From Rhizobium sp. Q54 (GTDB taxonomy: Bacteria; Pseudomonadota; Alphaproteobacteria; Micropepsales; Micropepsaceae): a DNA stretch of 58,949 nt. Made by a program: the position numbers and the translations under genes. Below the pieces are notes generated by a model. It saw only the letters and a list, made by a program, of their open reading frames with translations. It did no database searches and was not told the origin of the DNA. Location: contig CAMCWK010000018.1 in the NCBI GenBank assembly GCA_945882615.1, positions 1 through 58,949 on the forward strand. Reading direction: 5' to 3'. Numbering within the stretch: position 1 is the stretch's first letter; each line of letters opens with the position of its first letter. Below are positions 46,171 through 56,845 of the stretch, piece by piece.

Positions 46171-46215
46171 GGCGGTCTTAACCATTCCCTAACCCTGATT
46201 TGCGAGCCTCTCGCC

Positions 46216-46743
46216 ATGCGCAAGATGGCTCTTTTGGCGTTTCTGGCGATGGCAGCTCCTGCCATGGCGGCGGACCCTGCTGCCAAAGGCGATCCCAGCC
46301 ACGCGCCCCAGAAGGGCGGCAGGCCCGGCACCAATGTCGACATGCCGTATCTGATGGCGCCCCTGACCAACGCCGACGGCAAGCTGATCGGCTACGCCTA
46401 TATCACCTCGCGCCTGACCGCATCTTCCGAAGGCGTCGTCACCGATGTGCGCGAAAAGCTGCCTTTCATCCAGGACCTGCTGGTGCGCAACGTCAACAAC
46501 CTTACCGTCTCCACGCCGGATGATCCGGAAAAAGTGGACATTGCCGGTGTCGAAGCGCGCCTGCTGGCCGATGCCCGCAAGGTGATGGGCGCGGGCAAGG
46601 TGAAACAGATCATCGTCTGCACCGTGCAGATCGCCGAGCTGCGCCCCAAGCAGACACCCGCGCTGCACACACCGGCGGACGCAGCGCCTGCCCATGGTGC
46701 GCCGCTTCCAAAGAATCCCGTCAAATCCCGCTGCGAAAGCTGA
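46216..46743 (+). CDS. Exported FliL-like protein
   Basis: 175 residues. Signal peptide (MRKMALLAFLAMAAPAMA), then a Lys/Pro/Gly-rich linker, and a domain with VDMPYLMAPLTNADGKLIGY, AYITSRLTASSEG, VREKLPFIQDLLVRNVNN and AGKVKQIIVCTVQIAEL. The strand and helix pattern recalls the FliL C-terminal domain, without its N-terminal membrane anchor. The similarity is weak and only structural. The C-terminal tail is Pro/Ala-rich. The role is unknown. The next gene is hppA behind a 209-bp leader. Confidence 0.6.
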   Translation: MRKMALLAFLAMAAPAMAADPAAKGDPSHAPQKGGRPGTNVDMPYLMAPLTNADGKLIGYAYITSRLTASSEGVVTDVREKLPFIQDLLVRNVNNLTVSTPDDPEKVDIAGVEARLLADARKVMGAGKVKQIIVCTVQIAELRPKQTPALHTPADAAPAHGAPLPKNPVKSRCES

Positions 46744-46835
46744 CTTTTCGTCGGCCTGTCCCAAAAACTTCGTAATGCGGCGGGTTGCCTAGCCAAGACG
46801 CTTTTGGCAGTCTTTGCCCGCCCTTGAAGCGGCGA

Positions 46836-46920
46836 GTCCCATCAGCCTCCACGATGGGACACCGGCCATGGGGATCGGCTCGCAGCCCATCCTCACATTC
46901 GATGGGGAAGGCTTGAGCCG
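46836..46920 (+). promoter_or_regulatory. Structured leader with two related hairpins upstream of hppA
   Basis: Hairpin 1 pairs GTCCCATC (46836-46843) with GATGGGAC (46853-46860) around a 9-nt loop. Hairpin 2 pairs CCCATC (46886-46891) with GATGGG (46901-46906) around another 9-nt loop and is enclosed by CGGCTC (46876-46881)/GAGCCG (46915-46920). The two CCCATC/GATGGG pairs are identical, so arms can swap partners. It lies 33 bp before the hppA start and matches no riboswitch class that I know. Confidence 0.6.
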
Positions 46921-46952
46921 ACCCGCATACGAACATCTCTGAGGGGACACTC

Positions 46953-49076
46953 ATGGAATTGAATCTGATATTGGCCAGCGGCGTGCTGGCGCTGATCTAT
47001 GGCCTATGGACCATCCGCGCGGTGCTGAGCCTTCCGGCCGGCAATGCGCGGATGCAGGAAATCGCCGCCGCCATCCAGGAAGGCGCCGCGGCCTATCTCA
47101 ACCGCCAGTACACGACCATCGCCATTGTCGGCGCGGTGATCTTCGCGCTGGCCTGGATCTTCCTGGGCTGGCAGGTCGCGCTGGGCTTTTTCATCGGTGC
47201 GGCCCTGTCGGGCGCCACCGGCTATATCGGCATGTATGTTTCGGTTCGCGCCAATGTGCGCACCACCGAAGCGGCGCGCAGCGGACTGGCCGCCGGACTT
47301 TCGGTGGCGTTCCGCGCCGGCGCCGTCACCGGCATGTTGGTGGTGGGCCTCGGCCTGTTGGCAGTCGCCGGTTACTATGCGGTGCTGACCTGGGGCTTCG
47401 GTCTTTCGCTGGACAATCCGGTCGACAATCGCGTCATCGTGGACAGCCTTGTGGGCTTGGGCTTCGGCGCCTCGCTGATCTCCATCTTCGCGCGTCTGGG
47501 CGGCGACATCTTCACCAAGGGCGCTGACGTCGGCGGCGACATGGTCGGCAAGGTCGAGGCCGGCATTCCCGAAGATGATCCCCGCAACCCCGCCACCATC
47601 GCCGACAATGTCGGCGACAATGTCGGCGACTGCGCCGGCATGGCGGCCGACCTGTTCGAGACTTTTGCAGTGACCACGGTGGCCACCATGGTGCTGGCCT
47701 CGATCTACTTCACCGGCGACATCAAGGCGCAGCTGATGCTCTATCCGCTGGCCATTGCCGCCATGAGTATCGTGACCTCGATCATCGGCACCTTCTTTGT
47801 GCGGCTGGGCAAGTCGGGCAACATCATGGGGGCGCTTTACAAGGGCGTGATTGCCACGGTGGTTCTGTCGCTGATGGGCCTATGGCCGCTCACCAGCTAT
47901 ATGCTGGGCGGCATGGACACCGAGATCGTCAGCGGCGGCGTCGCCTATACCGGCGCCACCCTGTTCTGGTGCGGTGTGGTCGGCCTGGCCGTCACCGGCG
48001 CCCTGATCTGGATCACGGAATATTATACCGGCACCAACTTCCGGCCCGTGCAGTCCATCGCCAAGTCGTCGGTTACCGGTCACGGCACCAATGTGATCCA
48101 GGGTCTGGCGGTCAGCATGGAGTCCACGGCGCTTCCCGCGCTGGTCATCTGTGTCGGCATCGTCGTGACCTATATGCTGGCCGGCCTGTTCGGAATCGCC
48201 ATCGCGGTGTCGACCATGCTGTCGCTGGCGGGCATGGTTGTGGCGCTGGACGCTTTCGGTCCCGTCACCGACAATGCGGGCGGCATCGCCGAAATGTCCG
48301 GGCTTGAGGGCGATGTCCGCAAGACCACCGACGCGCTGGATGCGGTCGGCAACACCACCAAGGCGGTGACCAAGGGCTATGCCATCGGTTCGGCCGGTCT
48401 GGGCGCGTTGGTGCTGTTCGCGGCTTATACCGAGGACCTGAAGCACTTCACGGCACAGGGCACCGGCTTCTTCGCCGGGCTTGAACTGCCAACCTTCAGT
48501 CTTGCCGATCCCTGGGTCGTGGTCGGCCTGTTCTTCGGCGGGTTGCTGCCCTACCTGTTCGGCGGCATGGCCATGACGGCGGTGGGCCGGGCGGCCGGCG
48601 CGGTGGTCGAGGAAGTGCGCAAGCAGTTCCGCGAAATGCCGGGCATCATGCAGGGTACGCAAAAGCCCAACTATGCCCGCGCCGTCGATCTGCTGACCAA
48701 GGCCGCCATCAAGGAGATGGTGATCCCCAGCATGCTGCCGGTCTTCTCGCCGATCGTGCTGTTCGTGCTGGTCAATCTCATCGCCGGACCCACCGCGGCC
48801 TTCAACGCGTTGGGCGCCATGCTGATGGGCGTGATCGTCACCGGCCTGTTCGTGGCCATCTCGATGACCTCGGGTGGTGGTGCCTGGGACAATGCCAAGA
48901 AGTATATCGAGGACGGCCATCATGGCGGCAAGGGCTCGGAAGCCCACAAGGCCGCGGTGACGGGCGACACGGTCGGCGATCCCTACAAGGACACTGCCGG
49001 TCCGGCCGTCAATCCGATGATCAAGATCACCAATATCGTGGCGCTGCTGCTGCTGGCAGTCCTCGCCCATATGTGA
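46953..49076 (+). CDS. hppA: K+-independent H+-translocating membrane pyrophosphatase
   Basis: 707 residues with about 16 membrane helices. Catalytic motifs: [20 protein letters not shown] (PPi/Mg site), [34 protein letters not shown] and [20 protein letters not shown]. In the ion-specificity position the sequence reads [19 protein letters not shown], with Lys in place of the Ala of K+-dependent enzymes (the NTTKA form), so it should be K+-independent and proton-pumping. It couples PPi hydrolysis to proton export, saving energy under stress. It starts well with TGAGGGGACACTC, and ends in a strong terminator. The gene stands alone. Confidence 0.97.
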   Translation: MELNLILASGVLALIYGLWTIRAVLSLPAGNARMQEIAAAIQEGAAAYLNRQYTTIAIVGAVIFALAWIFLGWQVALGFFIGAALSGATGYIGMYVSVRANVRTTEAARSGLAAGLSVAFRAGAVTGMLVVGLGLLAVAGYYAVLTWGFGLSLDNPVDNRVIVDSLVGLGFGASLISIFARLGGDIFTKGADVGGDMVGKVEAGIPEDDPRNPATIADNVGDNVGDCAGMAADLFETFAVTTVATMVLASIYFTGDIKAQLMLYPLAIAAMSIVTSIIGTFFVRLGKSGNIMGALYKGVIATVVLSLMGLWPLTSYMLGGMDTEIVSGGVAYTGATLFWCGVVGLAVTGALIWITEYYTGTNFRPVQSIAKSSVTGHGTNVIQGLAVSMESTALPALVICVGIVVTYMLAGLFGIAIAVSTMLSLAGMVVALDAFGPVTDNAGGIAEMSGLEGDVRKTTDALDAVGNTTKAVTKGYAIGSAGLGALVLFAAYTEDLKHFTAQGTGFFAGLELPTFSLADPWVVVGLFFGGLLPYLFGGMAMTAVGRAAGAVVEEVRKQFREMPGIMQGTQKPNYARAVDLLTKAAIKEMVIPSMLPVFSPIVLFVLVNLIAGPTAAFNALGAMLMGVIVTGLFVAISMTSGGGAWDNAKKYIEDGHHGGKGSEAHKAAVTGDTVGDPYKDTAGPAVNPMIKITNIVALLLLAVLAHM

Positions 49077-49091
49077 TCCGGGAAAGTGATC

Positions 49092-49128
49092 AAAAAGGCG
49101 CGGGGCGCAAATCCCGCGCCTTTTTCAT
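49092..49128 (+). terminator. Rho-independent terminator after hppA
   Basis: Stem AAAAAGGCGCGGG pairing with CCCGCGCCTTTTT across an 8-nt loop, 15 bp after the stop. Its right arm and following bases (CGCGCCTTTTTCATGCC, 49115-49131) recur exactly after katG. Confidence 0.93.
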
Positions 49129-49141
49129 GCCCCATCAGATA

Positions 49142-49158
49142 TTTAGAATTATTCTAAA
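49142..49158. promoter_or_regulatory. Irr/ICE-type iron-control element upstream of katG
   Basis: Perfect 17-bp palindrome TTTAGAAT-T-ATTCTAAA, fitting the TTTAGAA-N3-TTCTAAA pattern of Irr boxes (iron control elements) of alphaproteobacteria. It lies just 4 bp upstream of the putative -35 and 63 bp before the katG start. Confidence 0.78.
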
Positions 49159-49162
49159 CTAC

Positions 49163-49191
49163 TTGACGGGCCTGTTGCAGCTGGCTAGCCT
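49163..49191 (+). promoter_or_regulatory. katG sigma-70-type promoter
   Basis: TTGACG (49163-49168), 17-bp spacer, then TAGCCT (49186-49191). The -35 is near-consensus and the -10 weak, as expected for an activated or iron-controlled promoter. Confidence 0.5.
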
Positions 49192-49221
49192 AATCCCTGG
49201 AACAACAGGTGAGGGACGTGA

Positions 49222-51390
<2,169 letters not shown>

Positions 51391-51409
51391 TCTTCTGCGA
51401 TAAGGCGGG

Positions 51410-51440
51410 AAAAGGCGCGCGATAACCTCGCGCCTTTTTC
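51410..51440 (+). terminator. Rho-independent terminator after katG
   Basis: Stem AAAAGGCGCG pairing with CGCGCCTTTT across a 9-nt loop, then a final T. It shares 17 identical nucleotides (CGCGCCTTTTTCATGCC, 51429-51445) with the hppA terminator end. Confidence 0.92.
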
Positions 51441-51513
51441 ATGCCTGATGGGAACTTTGAAGATGCGTCCTTTTATCCGGCGCAATCAGGGGTGAAATTG
51501 CTAACCTGCCGCC

Positions 51514-51900
51514 ATGCCAGCCCCGCGTCCGATAGACGAAGAGATGGTCCATGCCTTGGTGCATGGCTTTTACGCGCGCGTTCGGCAGGACGCGGCGATC
51601 GGGCCGATCTTCAATGACGCCATCGGCGAGGCGTGGGATGCTCATCTCGCCAAGCTGTGTGATTTCTGGTCTTCGGTGATGCTTCACACCGGGCGGTTCC
51701 AGGGAAGGCCGATGGCCACCCATATGCGGCTCAAAGGGGTTCTGCCGGAACATTTTGAGCGCTGGTTGACGCTGTTTCGCCAAACCGCGCGAGAGGTATG
51801 TCCGGCTGACAGCGCGGACCTGTTCATTGACAGGGCCGAGACCATCGCCCGCAGCCTTCAGATGGGAATGTTCTATCGCCCGGGCGGATTGCGCGCATGA
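51514..51900 (+). CDS. Group III truncated haemoglobin
   Basis: 128 residues. The sequence MVHALVHGFYARVRQDAAIG and GPIFNDAIGEAWDAHLAKLC, then FWSSVMLHTGRFQGRPMATH and MRLKGVLPEHFERWLTLFRQ fit the group III (Ctb-like) trHb family. The B-E region contains the Phe/Tyr pair in HGFYARV, and a proximal histidine is likely in the H-rich region after the TGRFQG turn (LPEHF). Members bind O2, NO or peroxide in the cytoplasm. It overlaps the following haem protein gene by 4 bp and is about 120 bp after katG, with the terminator between. Confidence 0.9.
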   Translation: MPAPRPIDEEMVHALVHGFYARVRQDAAIGPIFNDAIGEAWDAHLAKLCDFWSSVMLHTGRFQGRPMATHMRLKGVLPEHFERWLTLFRQTAREVCPADSADLFIDRAETIARSLQMGMFYRPGGLRA

Positions 51901-53120
51901 TCATGATGCGTTGGGCGCTGGGCGGCTTGGCGGCCGCCGCCATCGCTATGGCCGTGAGCGCGCTTCCCAGCCGGGCGGATGACGTTACGGCTTCCAATGT
52001 CGTCGAGCATTATCAGAAACTGCTCGATCAGGGTGCTGCAAAGCTGCGCTATGCCGAAGAAAAGCATGGTTATCTGCCCGATCTCCTCAGGGCTTTCCGC
52101 ATTCCGCGGGAATCGCAGTTGCTGGTTTTTTCCGCCAGCAGTTTGCAGTTCGACAAGATCAACCAGAGAACCCCGCGTGCGCTTTATTATCAGGACGACA
52201 TTGCGATCGGCGCGGTGCAGGGCGGCAACCTGATCGAGATCGTCGTCACCGACAAGAATAGCGGTGTCGCCTTTTATACCCTCGATGCGGCAAAATCCGA
52301 CAAGCCGCGCTTTGCACGGCGCACGACCGAATGCGTCACCTGTCATGGCTTCGCCAGCGGCTGGGCGCCCGGCTTGATGGTGGCCAGCTACAGCACCGGT
52401 CCGGGCGGCAAGCTCCTCAATCTTGACCCCTACAACCTGTTCCACCTGACCGATGATCGCACGCCATTCGAGGATCGTTATGGCGGCTGGTATGTCACAG
52501 GTCAGACGGGATCGATGCGTCACCGCGGCAATGTGACGATCACGCCGGAAGATCCGGTGACCATTCCACCGGGCGGCACCAATATTACCGATCTGGGAGA
52601 TCGCATCGCCAAAAGCGATTATCTGGAACCGGGCAGCGACATTGTCTCGCTATTGACGCTGGAACATCAGGCGGGGTTCGTGAATCTGGTGACGCGCATC
52701 AACGCGCAGTATCGAAGCCTCGATCCCAAAGTGGCGATGCCGCGCCGCGCCACAGGCGCGGATATCGACGTGTCGATCGACGAACTGGTCTCTTACATGA
52801 CGTTTGTGAAGGAAGTGCCGTTGCCATCTCCGGTGGTCGGCACCACCGGCTTTGCAAAAATCTTTGCCGAACAGGGCGCAGAGGACTCCAAAGGGCGCAG
52901 CCTGCGCCAGTTCGATCTCAGGACCCGCCTGTTTCGCTATCCCTTGAGCTACATGATCCATAGCCAGGCGTTCGACATTCTCAATCCCGCCGCCCGGGAC
53001 CGCGTCTGGCGCCGCCTCTATGACAGCCTCAGCGGCCGGCCGGCTGGCGCCGCTGCCATCAATATCGCCGCGGCGACCAGGACCGGTTTGCCCGATTATT
53101 GGAAACCGGTCCCGGAATAG
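51897..53120 (+). CDS. Exported CxxCH haem protein of unknown function
   Basis: 407 residues. A signal (MIMMRWALGGLAAAAIAMAV then SALPSRA) leads to a mature protein with one c-type haem motif, CVTCH at residues 146-150, following RFARRTTE. Other features: GGWYVTGQTGSMRHRGNVTI in mid-protein and RLFRYPLSYMIHSQAFDIL towards the end. This arrangement resembles uncharacterised cytochrome-like proteins I recall from Acidobacteria and Planctomycetes. There is no second CxxCH. It is translationally coupled to the truncated haemoglobin gene, which is unusual. Function unknown; electron transfer or haem-based sensing are possible. Confidence 0.8.
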   Translation: MIMMRWALGGLAAAAIAMAVSALPSRADDVTASNVVEHYQKLLDQGAAKLRYAEEKHGYLPDLLRAFRIPRESQLLVFSASSLQFDKINQRTPRALYYQDDIAIGAVQGGNLIEIVVTDKNSGVAFYTLDAAKSDKPRFARRTTECVTCHGFASGWAPGLMVASYSTGPGGKLLNLDPYNLFHLTDDRTPFEDRYGGWYVTGQTGSMRHRGNVTITPEDPVTIPPGGTNITDLGDRIAKSDYLEPGSDIVSLLTLEHQAGFVNLVTRINAQYRSLDPKVAMPRRATGADIDVSIDELVSYMTFVKEVPLPSPVVGTTGFAKIFAEQGAEDSKGRSLRQFDLRTRLFRYPLSYMIHSQAFDILNPAARDRVWRRLYDSLSGRPAGAAAINIAAATRTGLPDYWKPVPE

Positions 53121-53131
53121 CCGCGAGTCTT

Positions 53132-53731
53132 TTAGGGCTTCAGCCAGGCCTTGTCCGTGGGCAAGGCGGGGTTCGCGGTGATGCGCATGACTGCGCAATG
53201 ATGGTAGGAATAATCCCCGTCCTTGTTGTGCCCGTGTTCGGACATGAATTGCACAAGCTGGAGGATGCAGTTGTCGCAATTGATATTCGGCACCCTGACA
53301 TCTGTTTCCCAGAACGTGTCCGCCGCCGCCTTTTGCGTATGGGCGAACAGGCCATCGGCGAGAATGGGCGGCTTTGTGTCGGCGATTTTCGCCGACACGG
53401 ACCAGGGCCCCTTTGGCGTATCGCGTGTGGTGACTTCGGGATCGGGCGGCAGTTCCGCCGCAGACCTGGCCAGCGCAATGCGGTAATGGCCTGGATGAAA
53501 AATCGTTTCCCGCAATTTGACGTGGAGCATGTCACCGCCTCGAACCTGGTTCACGATGTTCGTCGACGTGCCGGGGTTGGCGGATGTGCCGCCGCAGGGC
53601 GCAAGCTTTTGCGGATCGTCGAGCCGGTCCTGAACCAGCGAGGCAGAGGGCTCCAGCAATTCAAAATGGGCATGGCTGCTGCCTGACATCAGCAGCAGGG
53701 TCCCAAGGCCGGCGAGAATGGAATACCGCAT
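53132..53731 (-). CDS. Secreted LPMO-like protein (SCE4755-type polysaccharide monooxygenase-like)
   Basis: 199 residues. Signal peptide MRYSILAGLGTLLLMSGSSH-A, with cleavage exposing His22 as the mature N-terminus (HFELLEPSAS), as needed for the copper histidine brace of lytic polysaccharide monooxygenases. DMLHVKLRETIFHPGHYRIA provides more histidines, and YSYHHCAVMRI (His177-178) a candidate brace partner. Cysteines in VRVPNINCDNCILQLVQFM suggest disulfides. NCBI has a family of this kind named SCE4755, and X325/copper-binding relatives exist; the activity is not demonstrated. It is convergent with the haem protein gene, 11 bp apart. Confidence 0.8.
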   Translation of the reverse strand: MRYSILAGLGTLLLMSGSSHAHFELLEPSASLVQDRLDDPQKLAPCGGTSANPGTSTNIVNQVRGGDMLHVKLRETIFHPGHYRIALARSAAELPPDPEVTTRDTPKGPWSVSAKIADTKPPILADGLFAHTQKAAADTFWETDVRVPNINCDNCILQLVQFMSEHGHNKDGDYSYHHCAVMRITANPALPTDKAWLKP

Positions 53732-53754
53732 GTCTTACTCCGTATGTTGACTGG

Positions 53755-55689
53755 CTATGGCGCAATGCCGATTTCGAAAGGACCGGCGGGAAGGCCGCTG
53801 GCGTCCGACAGGGTGCAGATGGGGCTGTCGCCCCAGCAATAGCGAACTTTTGTTGCCGCGCCCGCGCCGGCAAGGCTCACGGAATCGCGCCCCAAGGTGG
53901 CGCGCACCCAGCGGCACGACCGGACGTCGCACAGTTCGAAGGCATTGGGCTGGCCATTATAGGCGGTGAGGGCACCGGTTACGTCCTTGAAGGACACGGT
54001 CACGTCGTCGCCGGCGCGCTTCGCCGCGGTCACCCGCCCCCCCGATGGTGCGAGCTTCTCGCCATAGACCAGATTGCGGGCGGCGATCGAAAGCCGGCGT
54101 CCGATCTCTTGCTTGTTGGGCGGATGCAGGTTCTTGGCATCGCCAACGTCAAATGTGACCACCAGCGCGGCCTTCGCATCGGCCTCGGCGGTCTTGCGCT
54201 GGGCTTCGCGCACATCCGACCATAGCGACTCGCCCGGTTTGACGGGGGCGAGGCCGTAATTGGGAATCTGCACAATCAGGAAGGGAAGATCGGCGCCGAA
54301 CTGCTTGCGCCAGTCGCGCATCATCGCTTCCAGCACCGGCTGATAGGTCTTGGCGAAATAGAGGTTGGATTCCCCCTGGTACCAGACCGCGGCCTTGAAG
54401 CCGTAGGGGCCGATGGGGGAGATCATGCCGTTATACTGCAGGCCCACCCCGTGCATCGGACCCCAGGGCAGTTGCGGCGCGATCAGCGTCTCCACCGGCT
54501 TGTAGCGCCAGGGCTTGTCCAGCGGCACGCTGGAGCCATCGGCGAAGCGGATCAGCCGCGTGGAGGCCGGACCGGTCAGGCCGCAATTGCGCCAGCTGCA
54601 AAAGATGTTCAGCGTGATGGAATTGTCGCCGGCTTTCAGCAGGCCTTTGGGCAGGACATGTATCGCATTGGCCTGCTGTGACGTGCCACCGATCCCCACG
54701 CCATTGACCCAGCTTTTCTCTTCTTCATTGGCGCGGCCGAATTCCAGCGTCGCGGGCTGGGCAGCCTGTGCCGCCGTTAGTGTCACATGGGTGGCAAGCC
54801 AGAGCTGGCCGACAAAGCCGACGCCGGACTCGGCGCTGCCTTCGGGCAAGGTGAGCCCCGGCCAGTCACCCCAGGCACTCAAAGGCTCTGGCGCCGCAGG
54901 CCATGACGATGTGTCTTCCTTCCACGGCTGGCCCGCGCCATTTGCCCGCCACCAGTTTTCCCACGCACTATCCCAGCGCTTTGAGGCGGCCGTGGGATCG
55001 CGGCGATACAGCGACAGCATGTCGAGATCGTCGTTGAAGAAGCTTAAGCGTCGCAGGCTGGGCTCGCTCACCCAGCCGCGCACCCGCGTGCCGCCCCAGG
55101 CGGCCGTCACCAGGCCGATTGGCACTTTTACTGTCTTGCGCAATTCGCGGGCGAAAAAGAAACAACTGGCGGAGAAGTCGCCCACCGTTTGCGGCGAGGC
55201 CGCCTTCCAGCTGACGGGGGTAGCGAAGCTGGTCAGCACCGTGGGGCTGGCGATGCGGTCAATCGACATATGCCGTATCGCGCTGTCCGTCGCGGCGGCG
55301 GTCTCGGCATCGACATTGGCGGCGCGGCGCACGCCCAGCGCCATGTTGGACTGGCCGGTGCACAGGAAGACATCACCCAGCAGCACGTCATGGACCTGCT
55401 GGCTTTCACCGCCGCCGCTGACTTGCAACGTATAGGGGCCGCCCGCCGCCATTGCCGGCAGCACCGTGCTCCATTGGCCGTCATCCGCGGCGCGCGCCGT
55501 GGCGCGGGTCTCGCCCAGCCCTATGCTGATCTCGGCGCCGCGCGGCGCCTGGCCATAGATGCGGATGGGTTGACCGCGCTGCAGCACCGCATGGTCCTGG
55601 AACATGGGATGCAGAAGCGGCGCAGCCGCAGCCGGCGAGGCCGCCAGAAGCGCCCAACCAAGCGCAAAGCCAAAAGCCGCCAGTCTCAT
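53755..55689 (-). CDS. Exported sialate O-acetylesterase-like protein
   Basis: 644 residues. Signal peptide (1-22, ending AAAA), then an immunoglobulin-like strand region (PMFQDHAVLQRGQPIRIYGQ) and the SGNH-hydrolase esterase domain. The nucleophile block is VFLCTGQSNMALGVRR, the GLVTAAWGGTRVRGW block supplies the Gly, and the Asp-His end is in LVVTFDVGDAKNLHPPNKQE. An inserted galactose-binding-like domain (about residues 300-400) fits the usual sialate O-acetylesterase architecture. Substrates include O-acetylated sialic acid and, more often in bacteria, acetylated plant polysaccharides. It lies 23 bp upstream, on the same strand, of the LPMO-like gene and may be co-transcribed. Confidence 0.9.
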   Translation of the reverse strand: MRLAAFGFALGWALLAASPAAAAPLLHPMFQDHAVLQRGQPIRIYGQAPRGAEISIGLGETRATARAADDGQWSTVLPAMAAGGPYTLQVSGGGESQQVHDVLLGDVFLCTGQSNMALGVRRAANVDAETAAATDSAIRHMSIDRIASPTVLTSFATPVSWKAASPQTVGDFSASCFFFARELRKTVKVPIGLVTAAWGGTRVRGWVSEPSLRRLSFFNDDLDMLSLYRRDPTAASKRWDSAWENWWRANGAGQPWKEDTSSWPAAPEPLSAWGDWPGLTLPEGSAESGVGFVGQLWLATHVTLTAAQAAQPATLEFGRANEEEKSWVNGVGIGGTSQQANAIHVLPKGLLKAGDNSITLNIFCSWRNCGLTGPASTRLIRFADGSSVPLDKPWRYKPVETLIAPQLPWGPMHGVGLQYNGMISPIGPYGFKAAVWYQGESNLYFAKTYQPVLEAMMRDWRKQFGADLPFLIVQIPNYGLAPVKPGESLWSDVREAQRKTAEADAKAALVVTFDVGDAKNLHPPNKQEIGRRLSIAARNLVYGEKLAPSGGRVTAAKRAGDDVTVSFKDVTGALTAYNGQPNAFELCDVRSCRWVRATLGRDSVSLAGAGAATKVRYCWGDSPICTLSDASGLPAGPFEIGIAP

Positions 55690-55735
55690 GTCCCGCCCCG
55701 TTATAAGGCGATGACTGTAGCGTTATTTGGCCCGA

Positions 55736-56206
55736 CTACGGAACAGGTCCGCCGCCGTTACCCGGATTGGTTTCGCGGATCTGGGTGGCGGACGTACCGG
55801 GGGTCGCGTTCAGCAATTGCTGAAGGAATGTCAGTTCGCGGCCGCGGGCCGGGGTTTCACGCGTCTCGAACGCGATCACATTGCCATGCTCAAGGCCGAA
55901 GCGGCGAACGCCGGTGACCGTGTTCTGCTTGTCGAAATAGACCGCCAGGATCTGGCGCTTCAGCACCGTGGGGCTGAAGAAGGCGACCTGCTTTTCGGTG
56001 GCGGAGATATAATACCAGCTGTCATTGCCGAAGGTGGCGGTGGTGGAGGCATAGCCCAGTCGCGACTGGATGGTGGTTTTGGTATCGGTGCCGGGCTTGA
56101 TGGTCGCCTCGGCCTCCTTGTCCGGCATGTAGCCGCGCTGGCTGATCACCGGGGCGCAGGCGATCAACAGGGCAAGGGCGCAAAGGGGTACGAGTGCGAG
56201 CTTCAT
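55736..56206 (-). CDS. bamE: Outer membrane protein assembly factor BamE (SmpA/OmlA family)
   Basis: 156 residues from the ATG at 56206, which opens a lipoprotein signal (MKLALVPLCALALLIAC, Cys17 lipidated). The domain has GTDTKTTIQSRLGYASTTAT, FGNDSWYYISATEKQVAFFS and KRQILAVYFDKQNTVTGV, the SmpA/OmlA fold. A tail of Gly and Pro follows. It is a small lipoprotein of the BAM complex that assists outer membrane beta-barrel insertion. Divergent from the bc1 chaperone gene, an arrangement common in Alphaproteobacteria. Confidence 0.93.
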   Translation of the reverse strand: MKLALVPLCALALLIACAPVISQRGYMPDKEAEATIKPGTDTKTTIQSRLGYASTTATFGNDSWYYISATEKQVAFFSPTVLKRQILAVYFDKQNTVTGVRRFGLEHGNVIAFETRETPARGRELTFLQQLLNATPGTSATQIRETNPGNGGGPVP

Positions 56207-56327
56207 GACTTCAACCTTGGCGTGCGGATCTGTCTTTTTTAGGGCCTTCAAGCATGGGACAGTGGGCCGATGTGCTAGCGTCAGGCGCGGGGCCGTGCAA
56301 GTCCCCACCATTCATAGGGATAGTTCC

Positions 56328-56834
56328 ATGCTGAATTTGCTCAGGAAAAGCGGGGTGCGCAAGCAGAAAGGCCAGCTTCTGTATGACGGCTTGGTAACCC
56401 GGGCGCGCCAACCCGTCTTTTTCCGGGAATTCGCGGTGGCCGACAGCATCGACGGCCGGTTCGACATGGTGGTGTTGCATGCCTGGCTGGCGCTCAGCGC
56501 CCTGAAGGCGGCCGGGTTGCAGGAGACGGCGCAGGGCCTGACCGACGCGATTTTCGTCGGCTTCGATGAGGCGATGCGCGAGCAGGGGGCCGGCGACATG
56601 GGCCTCTCGCGCAAGATGAAGGCCTTCGCCGATGCTTTTTACGGCCGCGTGAGCGCCTATGAACAGGCGAAGGATGAAAACGAGATGGCGGCGGCGCTGG
56701 GGCGCAACCTGTGGCGCGGCGCCGCGGTGGACGAGCGCGCCCGCAAACTGGCGAGCTATGCCTGGGACGCCAAGAGCAGCTTGAAGCAAAGCCTGCCCGA
56801 TACGCTGGATTTTGGACCACTTCCGAAAATCTGA
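56328..56834 (+). CDS. Ubiquinol-cytochrome c chaperone family protein
   Basis: 168 residues from the ATG at 56328. All-helical: KGQLLYDGLVTRARQPVFFR, VADSIDGRFDMVVLHAWLAL, AQGLTDAIFVGFDEAMREQG and KMKAFADAFYGRVSAYEQAK, then LWRGAAVDERARKLASYAWD. This is the bacterial CBP3/UQCC1 homologue used in assembly of the cytochrome bc1 complex. Its stop is 11 bp before the DUF177 gene. Confidence 0.92.
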   Translation: MLNLLRKSGVRKQKGQLLYDGLVTRARQPVFFREFAVADSIDGRFDMVVLHAWLALSALKAAGLQETAQGLTDAIFVGFDEAMREQGAGDMGLSRKMKAFADAFYGRVSAYEQAKDENEMAAALGRNLWRGAAVDERARKLASYAWDAKSSLKQSLPDTLDFGPLPKI

Positions 56835-56845
56835 ACAGCCACTAT

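Noticed and set aside
46836..46920. Fluoride riboswitch ahead of hppA
   Set aside because: The conserved GATGG...CCxC and UGAUGxxxCCU segments of the crcB motif are not present; only the two simple hairpins are seen.
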